Origin: Euglena gracilis
Taxonomy: Eukaryota > Euglenida > Euglenophyceae > Euglenales
Reading direction: 5' to 3'
Assembly (NCBI GenBank): GCA_039621445.1
Contig: CP154957.1
Location: 12,296,182-12,360,181 of the forward strand
Length of the DNA: 64,000 nt
The position numbers and the translations under genes were made by a program. Every line of letters begins with the position of its first letter. Position 1 is the stretch's first letter. Positions 1-9,955 of this stretch are shown here, piece after piece. The notes under the pieces are model-generated. The model did not search any database and had not been told where the DNA came from. It worked only from the letters and a program-made list of their open reading frames with translations.

Positions 1-1036
1 GTCACCACATATTGAAAGCGTGCACATTTCTGATCCGTCTTATGTTTTATTCTCCACCACCGCCCTGAAGGTTGCATGGGTTGGGAGCAGTTTGGGTTTT
101 TTGATTTTGGCAAAATTTTGTGAGTTGCATTTTTTTTATCCCATTGCAATTCTCCTGCAAGTTTGATTTTGCTGGAAATGATTCTGACCGAGAAAAAATT
201 CATATTTGGACCATATTTTCCACCTAGTTTTCTTTCAATTCTTTGTTATTTGTTTGAATTTTTTTTGTGAAAATGAATGGCAATTTTTTTGGAATCAATA
301 TGTTCCCAGAAAGAATTATGTCAGTCGACTCTTTTTTTGTCCCCAAAATGCATAAAATTGATTTTGTGTTTGTTTTGGTGGTTTTTTTTTGCTTTTTTCT
401 GGTGTCCTGTTGTTTTTCTCTATCTTTCTTTTTTTTGTTGGGGTCAAGCTTTGGCCCCTATTGTGGTCGGAGCGGCCATTGCCCTGCGTTTGCTGTGGGT
501 GTCTGGGCGGTTGGGGGGTCTGGTTGCGGTTGTGCTTTGTGATGCTGATGTTTTTTTTTCTTGTGGAGGTGTTGCATTGGTTGGTGAGTTTGATGCTGTT
601 TGATGGGTGTTTTTTTCCAGCTTCTTTTGTTGTGCTTTTTGTCTGTTGGTGTTTTTTTTCGCTGTTGTTTTTTGGGTTGTGTTTGGGTTTTTTTTTGTTT
701 GGTTTTGTTGAGTTTTGCATTTGTTTTTTTTTGCCGGGGTTTTTTGTTTTTTCCTGGGTTTTTTGTTTTTTTTTGTTTTGGTTTTGTGTTTTTTTGTGTT
801 TTTTTTTTTTGTTTTGAGTTTTTGTTTGGCTTTGTTTTTTTTGTAATTTTTTTTTTCATTTTTTTTTTTTTTCCCAGAAAGAATTTGTTTTTTTTTTTTT
901 TTTTTTGTGTTTGTTTTGGTGGTTTTTTTTTTTTGGGGGTATATGTTGTTTATGTTGCCCCCCCTGTTGGGGAAAGGCTCTTTGTCCTGTATCACGCGCA
1001 AGCCCCCCCCCCGATATGGGAAGGTGCCCTGCACAC
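1..1036. other. T-rich low-complexity flank, no gene seen
   Basis: From about 240 to 950 the plus strand is strongly T-rich with G interruptions. The long lysine-rich frames on the minus strand are readings of this composition. From 950 to 1036 there are C tracts. I see no protein homology. This stretch is probably intron of the RMND5-like gene that follows, because an exon begins at 1037 directly after a nonconventional-type acceptor (CCCTG at -10 to -6). Confidence 0.5.
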
Positions 1037-1728
1037 ACCTCCTCACCACAGTGGCATGCTCCGCCCTGGGGCTGCCGAAGGACAGCATCCAGGGGTTTTC
1101 TAATGCCGGAGGAGACCCTACCACCAGAGGGGGATTCCAGCCAGTGCTTTTCCCCCGTGTTCCCAGCCGGGCTGCATACCCCCCCCCCCCCGGGAGGTTC
1201 CATTTGCCCCCCCCCACGCTTTTTCGCTGGACCCCGGGGTCTTTAAGAAAACCCTTGCCAGCAATCTCGCGGTGTGTGTCGCCGCAGGCTACCTCGCCCT
1301 GCCGACCCTCGCGAAGTACGCGCAGCTCCGGCCGCGCTTCCGCGGCGCGCCGTGCGACGTGCAGATGCCGGACTTCGGGCCCGAGCTGCAGTTCCGGCCG
1401 GAGCCCGCCCCCACGACGGACGGCACAGGCAGTTCCGTTCTGGAGTCCGAAGACAGCTGAGTTTTGAGGGTAAACCACCATGGTTCTATCTTCCTGCAAG
1501 GAATTGAACCCCTGGTTTCAAAGTTGTTCTGACCGCATACCAACACGTATCATGAACAAGACACCCTCGGGCGCTCGGAAAACAGGAGCATGGCGGCGGC
1601 CACGAATCCAGTCGGGTGGTTGCGCGGCGTTGAGGAAGTCAACAAATGAACCGATCTCATGGCCAGGCGACGGAGATTTTAATGAACTGTGACGGTTCCA
1701 GCCCGAGGTTGCTGCATTGTCCAATTTG

Positions 1729-1804
<76 letters not shown>

Positions 1805-2077
1805 ACCCACCCACACACCAGTTTCCCGTTCAGTGCGCCGGTGCCCCGGGGGCACTCCACGTTCGCCTGCCCCGTCATCCAGCAGGTGTCGACCCCCACC
1901 AACCCCCCGATGCTGCTGCCCTGCCAGCACGTCCTCTCCCAGTCCGCCGTGAACTCCCTCATGAAGGCCGGCGGCCGCCTCAAGTGCCCGTACTGCCCCA
2001 CCGACTGCCAGCGGGACCAGTGCCTCGTGCTCCACCTGTACAACACCGCCGCCCCCTCCCCGCCGGTCGCCTCCTAG
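1037..2077 (+). CDS. RMND5: RMND5/RMD5-like GID/CTLH E3 ubiquitin ligase subunit, 3' exons
   Basis: This is the C-terminal part of a RMD5/GID2 (RMND5) protein, the RING-like subunit of the GID/CTLH ubiquitin ligase. Three exons are supported: 1037-1086, 1263-1394 and 1847-2077, ending at TAG. The first encodes ACSALGLPKDS and the second GYLALPTLAKYAQL, matching the conserved block before the RING in this family. The third encodes HSTFACPVI, NPPMLLPCQHVLS and GRLKCPYCPTD, the degenerate RING of RMND5 with its Cys/His ligands, followed by a short Ala/Pro-rich tail. The introns (1087-1262 and 1395-1846) are not GT-AG. The first starts ATCCAGGGG and ends CCCTTGCCAGC, which pair at +4 to +9 with one G-U wobble. 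The second starts CGGCCGGAG and ends CCGGTGCCC. The second intron contains the (AC)n microsatellite. The 5' exons (LisH, CTLH) are upstream of the window or lost; I could not find them. Confidence 0.85.
1730..1818. repeat. (AC)n microsatellite
   Basis: An uninterrupted AC dinucleotide run of about 36 units (1730-1801) degrades into CCCA-type repeats up to 1818. It lies in the last intron of the RMND5-like gene, 28 bp before the final exon. The Thr-His and Cys-Val frames crossing it are repeat translations. Confidence 0.97.
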
Positions 2078-2700
2078 GGCCGCGGCCAGGCATTTATTAT
2101 TAATTGTTTGCTCCGAACCCAAACCCAATTCGATCGCCGAAGGTGGCTTCCCAGAAGGGGCAGAGAATGGTGTCACGGCCCATCGCCCTGCTGCAAGGTT
2201 AGGTTTTGATCTTGACTTTTAGTGGGCGTCCGAGAATCCAGATTCTTGACCCTCCTCGAGATTTCCTCGAGAAATCGAGAGTTTTCAACAATTTGCCCAA
2301 AAATGGCAAAAAAACAACAACTATTTGGCCAAAACTGGCCAAAATGAGTCAAAAGTTGACAAAGTTGCCAACGGTGGTGAAAAGTGAATGGGAAAAATGG
2401 GAAAAAAGGTGGCCAAAAGTGGCAAAAATTTCCGAAAATGGCCAAAAGACAAAAACGTCCAAAAATGACCGTCAAAGGTAAAAAATGGCAAATGGACAAA
2501 AGTTGCCGAAAAATGCCAAAATTCAATGTTTTTCCCCCTCTTCTTTTTTTGAAGATTAAAAACCAAGGCACAATCTACTTTGCACCTTCCCACCTTTCTT
2601 TCCTTTTCCACCACCTTTCCAATGAAAAAATATTTCTGTCTTGCACTTCTTAAATTCGGTCCAAGGTTCAGTCCTCAGGTTCAGGATGGAGTCTCCAAAG
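2078..2700. other. Intergenic, GCCAAAA-rich low-complexity DNA
   Basis: This follows the RMND5-like stop codon. From about 2280 to 2530 it is an irregular repetition of GCCAAAA/TGGCAAAA words. No conserved reading frame or RNA gene is visible. The left terminal repeat of the DIRS-like element starts at about 2701. Confidence 0.6.
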
Positions 2701-2825
2701 ACACCTCGGGCTCCGCACTTTGCCCTTGTGAGGCCATGCCTTGCTCGCCGGCGGTGTTGTTTGGATTGTTTGGGTGCGCTGGGTTAGGAGGTCCCGCTTA
2801 GTGCCTTTTTCGCCGGAGTTGGCTG
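2701..2825 (+). repeat. Left terminal repeat of the DIRS-like element
   Basis: 2701-2731 (starting ACACCTCGGGCTCCGCAC) is the reverse complement of 6831-6863. 2730-2825 (including TTGTTTGGATTGTTTGGG) is the reverse complement of 7070-7169 with few differences. The left end is thus represented twice, inverted, at the right end. Confidence 0.85.
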
Positions 2826-2987
2826 ATTCTTAATTTGCCCTTCGACAACCCAGAAGAAAGGAACTTCAATTCAAAGAAGCTGCTTATTGAATTTCAAAGA
2901 ATTGAACCAATCGAATTATCCGGAAGGTGACACTCGTGGAGAATATCGAATCAAATTTTGTTGACATATTCAAGACTTCAATGAGAA

Positions 2988-5631
2988 ATGCAATTGTCGA
3001 CACGAAGAAAAGCGTCGCTTAACAACAAGAACTGGCTGCAGCCACAGCTGGACGACCTGACGGCGCGGTGCAACCGTGGCGATCCGTGGCTGTCCCTCCC
3101 CCCCCAGAAAAAGTTTCTGAAAACCCACCCAGTGACAGCCACAGAAATTGGCAGACAGTGGTCAGAAAAACCCGAAGGACTCCAAAGCCAAGGCAGCTGT
3201 CAAGCCACAACGGCAAGGGCCATGGAGGCCCAAATCGCAGTTACACCAATGTCTTGTTCAAGCTGGGCCATGGAGGCCAAAACAGCAAGCTGGGCCATGG
3301 CAGCCAAAACAGCACAGGCCATGGTGGCCGATGGAACAAAGGCCAGGGTGGCCAACATTACCAAGGCCAGGGTGGCCGATTCCACAAACAAATGCCCAGT
3401 GGCAGGGGCAGGACAGGTCCACAACACCACCCCAATCATTTCTTCATCACAAACCCCATCAGGGGAAAAGGATTGGCCCCCAGAGTCCCCCCAAGGTTTT
3501 CAATGGGCATGGCGCCCAAGATCAAAGAGAAGTCAATGGGGACATCAAGAAGGCCAGTGGGCCCAGAATTATCATCAAGGCCACTGGGGCCATTGTCATT
3601 CTTATTGGGCTCAACACCATCCACAACAAACTCAAGGCCACTGGGGCCATCAATTATCAGAAGGGGAAAAACCCCAGAAGCTAAAAGGCTGTCCCCCAGC
3701 AGGGGGTTTCAATGTACGGTGGCAGCCCCAGGAGGATGCCCCCAAAGGGGCAATAGAGGACAAGGGGGCAACCCCCCCTCAATATTCTTTATCAATGCCC
3801 ATGGCAGGGGCAAACCAAAACAAGGGGGAGACCCAAGATGGGGCCCCTATGGTATGTCAATCGACAACGCCAATGACAAAGTGGAGGATCAGAGAGTCTG
3901 TGAGCAAAGCATGCACACCCCCCCAGCCACCTTCAGAGAATGCTCAATCCCTAGTGGCACCAGGGGTGCAATGTCCAACACCCCCCACCCAGCAACCCAA
4001 AAATCATCTAATTGGGAAAATAAATTCCATGGAGGAAAAATGGGGAGACACCCCCCTGTACCAGAGACTTCAGAAAAGTCTAAAATGGTGGTCAAAAAAT
4101 GCCACCCCAGCAACATGTCAACTGATCAAAAATGGAATTCAACCCCCCTGGGTAAATCCCCCAAAATTGTCCACCCACCCAAAACCCAGAGCCAATCTGG
4201 ACCTGAACCAGGCAGAAAAAATCCTACTGGATTACAAAAAAACTGGGGCAGTGAAACGGGTTTGGGATTCAAAAACCCAACATTTGATCCCATGGTTTTT
4301 AATTTCAAAACCAGAAGGGGGAACAACCAAGTGGAGAATGATCAGCGACTGCAGAGAAATAAATCAGCAGTTTCAAGTAAAACCTTTCAGGCTGGATCAC
4401 ATCCAGCACATTTTTCCAGTTTTGGAAAAAGGCCACTGGGCAGCCAAAATAGACCTAAAGGATGCCTATTTTCATATTCCAGTAAGTCCAGGCCTAAAGC
4501 CATTTTTAAGGCATCAGGTGGGGGGGGCAGACCTGGGAATTTCAAACAGGCTGCTTTGGGCTAAATATAATGCCCCAAATCTTCATGTCGGTGATGAAAA
4601 CGTTCGAAAAGCTGTGGAGAAAAAGGGGCATCCAGGTGTATATTTACCTGGACGACATTTTGCTGGTGGCCCCCACCCAAAACATATTGCAAAATCACCT
4701 GGACAGAGTTGTCAAAGATTTGCTGGATTCTGGGTTCAAAATCAATATAAAAAAGTCCACCCTCCAGCCCACCCAAGTGGTAACCCATCTGGGTTTTCAA
4801 CTAAACTTCCAGGAAGGAAAGCTACAGGTGCCCCCCCAGAAAGTCAAAACCATAAAAAAGGAGCTGGGAAAAATCGTGAAAAAAGATTACATGTCAAAAA
4901 GGCAGTTGGCTGCCATTCTGGGCCAAATAAGATGCAATCTAATGGCCCTGCCCTTTCTAAGGGCTTTTACAGACACCCTGGCAAATTTTCTGGTGGCAAA
5001 GTCCACAGCCCCCTGGGACTCAAAACACCCCATTTCCCAGGAAATCAAAGCCCAATTAAGGGAAATAAAAATTCTGCTGGACACCTGGGGAGGCAGACCC
5101 TTCCCCCAAAATGCAACCAGAATGTTGCACTCAGACAGCAGCACCCATGCCTGGGGGGGGCTAGACATCCACACAGGAGAAATTGTGCAGGAATTTTGGA
5201 GAAAAGACTCCATTTTGCACATCAATGTAAAGGAGCTCAGTGCAGCAATAAACACTGTGAAAAGTTTGAGCAAATCTGGAGAAACCGTTTCCTTGTCAGT
5301 GGACAACCAGGTAATTTATTTTTACCTAACAAAAGGTGGGGGCAGAAAGGACCCCTTCAACAAAATGCTAAGACCATTTTTCAAGTGGTGCATGGAGCAC
5401 CAAGTAAACCTCCAAGTCAACTGGGTGCCTTCAAAGGAATGCCTAGCAGACCCCATCAGCAGGTGGGAAATGGACAGGGGGGATTATTCTTTAGACCCCC
5501 AACTTTTTCAATGGCTGAGACAACAGTTCAAAGATTTCATAAATCTGGAAACAGATTTATTGCCTCCCCAGGGAACAAAAAACTGCCCAAATTTGTGGCC
5601 AGGTGGCCCCACTGGGAAGCCACAGCAGTAA
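2988..5631 (+). pseudogene. DIRS-like gag/reverse transcriptase/RNase H region, frameshifted
   Basis: The region opens with ATG at 2988. About 3140-3480 reads best in the frame that gives GHGG repeats, a basic Gly/His-rich gag-like stretch. RT begins around 4195, with IPWFLISKPEGG, WRMISDCREIN and the first catalytic Asp in AKIDLKDAYFHIPV. The frame then changes in a run of eight G at 4519-4526 and RT continues to the catalytic YLDDILLVA box near 4645. RNase H follows (HSDSSTHAWGG, later NVKELSA, SVDNQV and the closing LADPISRW region) and ends at the stop at 5631. The tyrosine recombinase frame overlaps its end. The homopolymer frameshifts could be decay or assembly error. Confidence 0.8.
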
Positions 5632-7318
5632 ATGCATTACAATGTCCACTGGACAGCATGGGGGATCTTTATGCAAACCCCCCCTGGTCAATAATTCAAA
5701 AATTTTTACCCAGGTTGAAAATGTTTCCCCAGACCAAAGTTTTGATGGTCACCCCCTACTGGGATTCAGCCATCTGGTGGCCCCAATTAATAAAAATGAA
5801 AGTTCCAGGGACCCCCTGCCTGAAAATCACCCCCTACAAGGGCATGTTCACCAATTGCAAGGGGGAACAAATGCCACCCCCCAGGTGGCCCCTCCTTTGC
5901 ATGATTTGCTCAGGCAAATTTTGGAAGGGAAACAAATTCAGGTTAAAACCATTGAAGATTTCCTGGGGAGAAACCCCAGTTTAAAGCGTTATCAGAGTGC
6001 CTTTGCACTTCTGTGGGTAATTTTGGAACAAATGGGGGTGCCCCCCCCTGAAGCCACCACAGACCAGGTGGCTGACGCTTTAATTCAATTATTCCAATTT
6101 TCCAAGGCCCAAGCCCGTAATGCCTATAGTGCAATGCTTTTGATTCCTGGGTTTGGTGGGCTGAGATTCCACACTCTTTTAACCCCCTACAAGAGGCTTT
6201 GGAACCAAAATCTGGAGAAGTATGGGGCATTTTGGGATCCCCTCCCAATCCTCCTGGGGCTGGCAAAGGCGCCTATGCCCACTGACATTTGTACATTGCG
6301 TACACAACTGATTTTTTGTTCACGCATCCTCTGTTTATATCGATCCTCAGATTTGGCACAAGTCAAACGAACCACCAGTGTTTTGGGTAGGGCACCCTAC
6401 ATCAAGATTAAGCGTAAAGGACAAAAATTTCACAAATGGGAACGGGTGGTGTCCATTCCCCAATGTCCCCAAATAAGTCCATTTCATTTAATGATGTGCT
6501 ATGTGGCTTCTACACGTTTATTCGTCAGACCTGGGGGCCCCCTTCTGATTTCATTAAAACCCCCCTTCAGGGCCATAAGTGCAGACACCATTGCTTCTAT
6601 CACAAAAGATTTCTTGGCCAAGCATGGGGTGACCCCCCAGGTGTGGGGGGCCCACTCCACCAGAGGAGCAGGAGTTGGTTTACTCAGAAAATTGGGCCTT
6701 TCTGCCCAAGAAGTTTGCGAAATTGGCCAGTGGAAGGGGGTGGAGGCTTTTACAGCCCATTATCAAAGACTTGGTGCCCAAGGTGCCCTGGAAAATGCCC
6801 TGGCCCCCCTAATTTCAGTGCACAATCTGGCCTCACAAGGGCAAAGTGCGGAGCCCGAGGTGTCTCGTACTCCCTCGAGGCAAGCCGACCAGGGAGGAAG
6901 GGACACCGAGGGCGAAGCACAAAGACCTTGTGAGCCCGACCCCCCCACCCGTAAAAGAAAATTTGTGTTCAAAAGCCCTCGGTCAGAGAGTGGGGGCCAG
7001 GGGGGGGGGGGAGGGGGGGACACCCCCCAGGGACAAGAAGCCACGTCGCCAAGTCGGAGCAGCATCGTCAGCCAACTCCGGCGAGGCGGCACTAAGCGGG
7101 ACCTCCTAACCCAGCGCACCCAAACAATCCAAACAACACCGCCGGCGAGCAAGGCATGGCCTCACAAGGTCTTTGTGCTTCGCCCTCGGTGTCCCTTCCT
7201 CCCTGGTCGGCTTGCCTCGAGGGAGTACGAGTTGGGGTGCTTGAGCTCTGGAAAAACTCTGCCCACGATGTGTTGTATACTTGCGAGCCCTTTCCATGGG
7301 CGTTTTGCCAGACGATGA
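5603..7318 (+). CDS. Tyrosine recombinase of the DIRS-like element
   Basis: This is a phage-integrase-fold recombinase that would insert the retrotransposon circle without target duplication. The core-binding part lies around YQSAFALLWVILEQMG and the catalytic part around SRILCLYRSSDLAQVKR (first Arg). Then come WGAHSTRGAGVGLL (the His-x-x-Arg pair) and GQWKGVEAFTAHYQRL (Trp and the nucleophilic Tyr). All expected catalytic residues are present and this frame is intact. It overlaps the RNase H end by about 29 bp in another frame. Codons after about 6830 run through the right terminal repeats, so the functional C terminus is probably earlier than the stop at 7316-7318. A start codon within 5603-5930 is not clear. 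Confidence 0.85.
   Translation: MAPLGSHSSKCITMSTGQHGGSLCKPPLVNNSKIFTQVENVSPDQSFDGHPLLGFSHLVAPINKNESSRDPLPENHPLQGHVHQLQGGTNATPQVAPPLHDLLRQILEGKQIQVKTIEDFLGRNPSLKRYQSAFALLWVILEQMGVPPPEATTDQVADALIQLFQFSKAQARNAYSAMLLIPGFGGLRFHTLLTPYKRLWNQNLEKYGAFWDPLPILLGLAKAPMPTDICTLRTQLIFCSRILCLYRSSDLAQVKRTTSVLGRAPYIKIKRKGQKFHKWERVVSIPQCPQISPFHLMMCYVASTRLFVRPGGPLLISLKPPFRAISADTIASITKDFLAKHGVTPQVWGAHSTRGAGVGLLRKLGLSAQEVCEIGQWKGVEAFTAHYQRLGAQGALENALAPLISVHNLASQGQSAEPEVSRTPSRQADQGGRDTEGEAQRPCEPDPPTRKRKFVFKSPRSESGGQGGGGGGDTPQGQEATSPSRSSIVSQLRRGGTKRDLLTQRTQTIQTTPPASKAWPHKVFVLRPRCPFLPGRLASREYELGCLSSGKTLPTMCCILASPFHGRFARR
6831..7232 (+). repeat. Right terminal and internal complementary repeats of the DIRS-like element
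   Basis: 6831-6863 and 7070-7169 are inverted copies of the two halves of the left end. 6862-6934 and 7159-7232 are inverted copies of each other (GTACTCCCTCGAGGCAAGCC and its complement). Between them lies a G-tract spacer around 7000-7020. Confidence 0.8.
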
Positions 7319-8200
7319 TGTGCTGCCCGAAGCCCTCTCCAAAATTCTGAGCGTCTCTCACTCCAGGGCTTTTGGACTTTCTGAAGTCCGAGGGAAAGGA
7401 AGTCGACAGTGGGGACGGCCATGGTCTTGGATTGCAACCTTTGACCTTTCAGAATAACACCCGGGGGTGGCCTCCCAAGAATGATGATGGTAAAAAAAAC
7501 CATCTTTTTGGTGGTCGCACGCTGCTTCGCCATCCTGACACAGCTTCTCGGCCGAACAGCCCGCTCCCGCCTGGATTGCCTGGGTGATGCTGTTTCATTT
7601 TCGCTTCACGATGTCTTCTTCGCCGAAGGCCAAAATGGCAAACCGCCTCTGGCTCAGTCAAATTGAAAGCTCAAGTGCTCCTTGGAGGGCGCTTTTTAAA
7701 GCTTCCAGGATGCATCGGCTGCCCAGGTTCTTCTTTTGGACGGCCATGGCCACTCTTATGGCCACGCGGGACGGCTTTTAGCTGACCTCCAGCATCGGGA
7801 TGGAAACTTTTTTCGCCAGCGAAACGACATCGAGGTGCGGAACCATGTGCGATGCTAACGTGTACTCCACCACCTTCCAAGGCGCACTTAGTGGTGCCAA
7901 GCCTTTCCCTGGCCTCCTTCCGCCCTGAAGCAACAGCCGCCAGTACTTCAGCTTCTTTAAAATTGTGTCCCAGGCCTTTCTGAGCACCAACTTTTGTAAT
8001 TATCTGTCGCCCATGGCTCGTTGGTGGCGTATTGAAAGTTCTGCGCCAAAGGGCTTGGGGCGATCCGCTTCAGTCCGGCAAAGGGGAGCATTGAGAAGCA
8101 CCGCAAAAGCCTTCCTCCGTTCCGGCGGGGGGATAGGGGTCAGAAGCCCCCGCAAGATAGGCATCAAGCGGGGACTCTTAACCTAGCGAGCCACGATCAA
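7233..8200 (-). pseudogene. Possible decayed coding remnant, unidentified
   Basis: On the minus strand, about 7990-7480, one frame gives protein-like segments (LKKLKYWRLLL, VVEYTLASHMVPHLDVVSLAKKVSIPML, RVAIRVAMAVQKKNLGSRCILEALKSALQGALELS) broken by several stops. The composition is more coding-like than the flanks, but I cannot assign a family; a retroelement remnant is the simplest guess. It directly follows the DIRS-like element. Confidence 0.25.
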
Positions 8201-9820
8201 CACGAAGGGGAAGGAAACAGTAGAAGGGCCCAGAAGAGCCGGATAGTCAGCAGTCCAAAGAGTAGTCGTTTGCCGGAGGCGGCCCCCCTCGACACAACAA
8301 AAAAGGCAGGACGGGGTGGCGGCCCATCTTTTCCACACGCACACAGAAGGGAAACCTTTCAGAAAGAAGGCACTGTGAAGCGCAAAGACCTTTCAGCTTT
8401 ATCATTATTTGGGAAAGATCTGGCATAGGAAAGTTCTGCTGGTTCCCAATTTCTGCGGCATTGTGCAAAAAAAAAGTTGAAAAATTGGTGATGGGTTTCG
8501 CCGAATATTTCCAGCCGGAAAAACTTCCCACCAACAAAAAACGCAAAATCTCTGAGAAAGGCAGAAAAAAACAAAAAAAAATCACACAAATCACAAATTT
8601 TGCCAAAACCGAAATGCAAAACAGCAGCTTGGCGCTTCCCCCCGGGGTTGTGGGGGAGTGAAGCTTCAAAAATGGTGGTCAAAATGGAAAGACACAGCAT
8701 TACGAGTGGAAATGTCAACGTCGTCGGTCAAAAGGCAGCAAATGGACAATAGGTCAGAGAACAAAACATCAACACGAGAAGAAGGCAAATTACTCCTGTG
8801 GTCGCCATCCATATGTCAGGTCACCAAATTGGTATGACAGGTTAATTGGACCACTTCCCCAAAGCAGGTGGGAGAGGTCAGAACCCCCCGATCCAGTGGG
8901 GCACCTCCCTCCTGACAAGTGGTGATTCACTTTGATTCCAAAAAGGTTCCTTTCAAAAAAAAGGCATGTGTTCAAATAAAAATCCTGAACCATGAACAGA
9001 AAATAAACAAGATCACAGATCCGGGTCATTTTTTTTGAAAAGGAGTCAGGTCCACTGGCTAGCCATTTTGCTAGACACTGGGAAAAATGGACTTGGTGGA
9101 TGTTGCTGCAAAAAAAACCCAAGAGTGGCCAAAAATGGGCATTTTCTGCCAATTTTGGGAGTCCAAAAACTTTTTCCGGTTCTCAGCTTTGCAGCGGTTA
9201 CTGGAAAAAATTATCCACCAGGTAGCTCTGCTGGAGGACGCCCCCCCCCCCGTGGTTCCACCAGGATTTCCGCTGGCCAAATTTGGGCCAGCTGCAGTCC
9301 AACCCCCCAGGGGTGGGGGGGGGGGGCACCCGGGATGTGGGGGGAGCATTTTTTTTGTATTTGATGAATGGAATTTTTTTTGTATTTTTTGCATGCTTTG
9401 CCTTTCCTATTTTTTTCCGGGCATTTGCAAAACAGGCAAATTGCTCCTCTACCAGGCAACTGGAAGTTACCACACATTTTGGACCTAATTCAACCAAAGT
9501 GGATGCAATTCAGTGAACCACCATATAACTTTGCAGTTTGCGCCAGCATTTTCCGTTGGTGTTGCATTTTTGGAGCAGGTGAAAATTATCCAAGTCCTCT
9601 CCTTGAAGGAATTCACATGCAACTGGCACTTTTTTTTATTTTGCATTGAATATCTTGAGGTGCCTTGTTGCGCATTCCCCCCCCCCAGGGACAAGACTCA
9701 TTGTACAATGACCATGTGTTGATTTTCTATTTCTACTTTGGCCAACAAGTCCGAAACATGCTTGTGCTTACTGACCGGGGGCAGGCACACCCCCCCCCCC
9801 CCGGGGGGGGATAGGGGTCC
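8201..9820. other. Unannotated repeat-poor to low-complexity DNA
   Basis: AT-rich and A/T-tract sequence with a few G/C homopolymers (9240-9250, 9310-9330). No conserved protein, RNA gene or clear TIR was found. Confidence 0.4.
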
Positions 9821-9821
9821 G

Positions 9822-9955
9822 GGCCGGACCCAGAAAATTTTCATTGAAAATGGCCTTTTCCGGGCCCCCGGCGCCTTTGGCGCCGGGGTCGGAGGGGGGT
9901 GCCTGCTAGGGGCAGGCACCCCCCAAAACCCTACCCCCCCCCCCCGGTGGGTGGG
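9822..9955 (+). repeat. Dispersed repeat R1 with GGCGCC and GGGTGCCTGC hairpins
   Basis: It contains CAGAAAATTTTCATTGAAAA, then a GGCGCCTTTGGCGCC palindrome, then the stem GGGTGCCTGCTAGGGGCAGGCACCC (stated as halves GGGTGCCTGC and GCAGGCACCC), ending in a C tract. A copy about 90% identical lies at 32259-32387, and a reverse-oriented, more diverged copy near 62440-62600. The hairpin part alone recurs near 10296-10347, 17040-17130 and 33040-33070. Confidence 0.75.

Larger units (their letters stand above)
2701..7232 (+). mobile_element. DIRS-like tyrosine-recombinase retrotransposon
   Basis: A 4.5 kb element with, in order, a Gly/His/Asn-rich gag-like region, reverse transcriptase, RNase H and a tyrosine recombinase instead of a DDE integrase. 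That order defines DIRS-type retrotransposons. The left end (2701-2825) recurs inverted at 6831-6863 and 7070-7169. A further segment, 6862-6934, recurs inverted at 7159-7232. This arrangement of inverted terminal and internal complementary repeats is typical of DIRS elements, which replicate through a circular intermediate. The copy looks inactive, because the RT reading frame changes across a run of G (4519-4526) and probably also across a run of C near 3100. No methyltransferase domain was seen. Confidence 0.85.

Noticed and set aside
444-1499. 351-codon minus-strand frame, very rich in Lys/Thr/Asn
   Set aside because: It is the reverse reading of a T-rich tract and overlaps true RMND5-like exons on the other strand.
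1518-2176. Cys-Val and Thr-His repeat proteins
   Set aside because: Readings of the (AC)n microsatellite.
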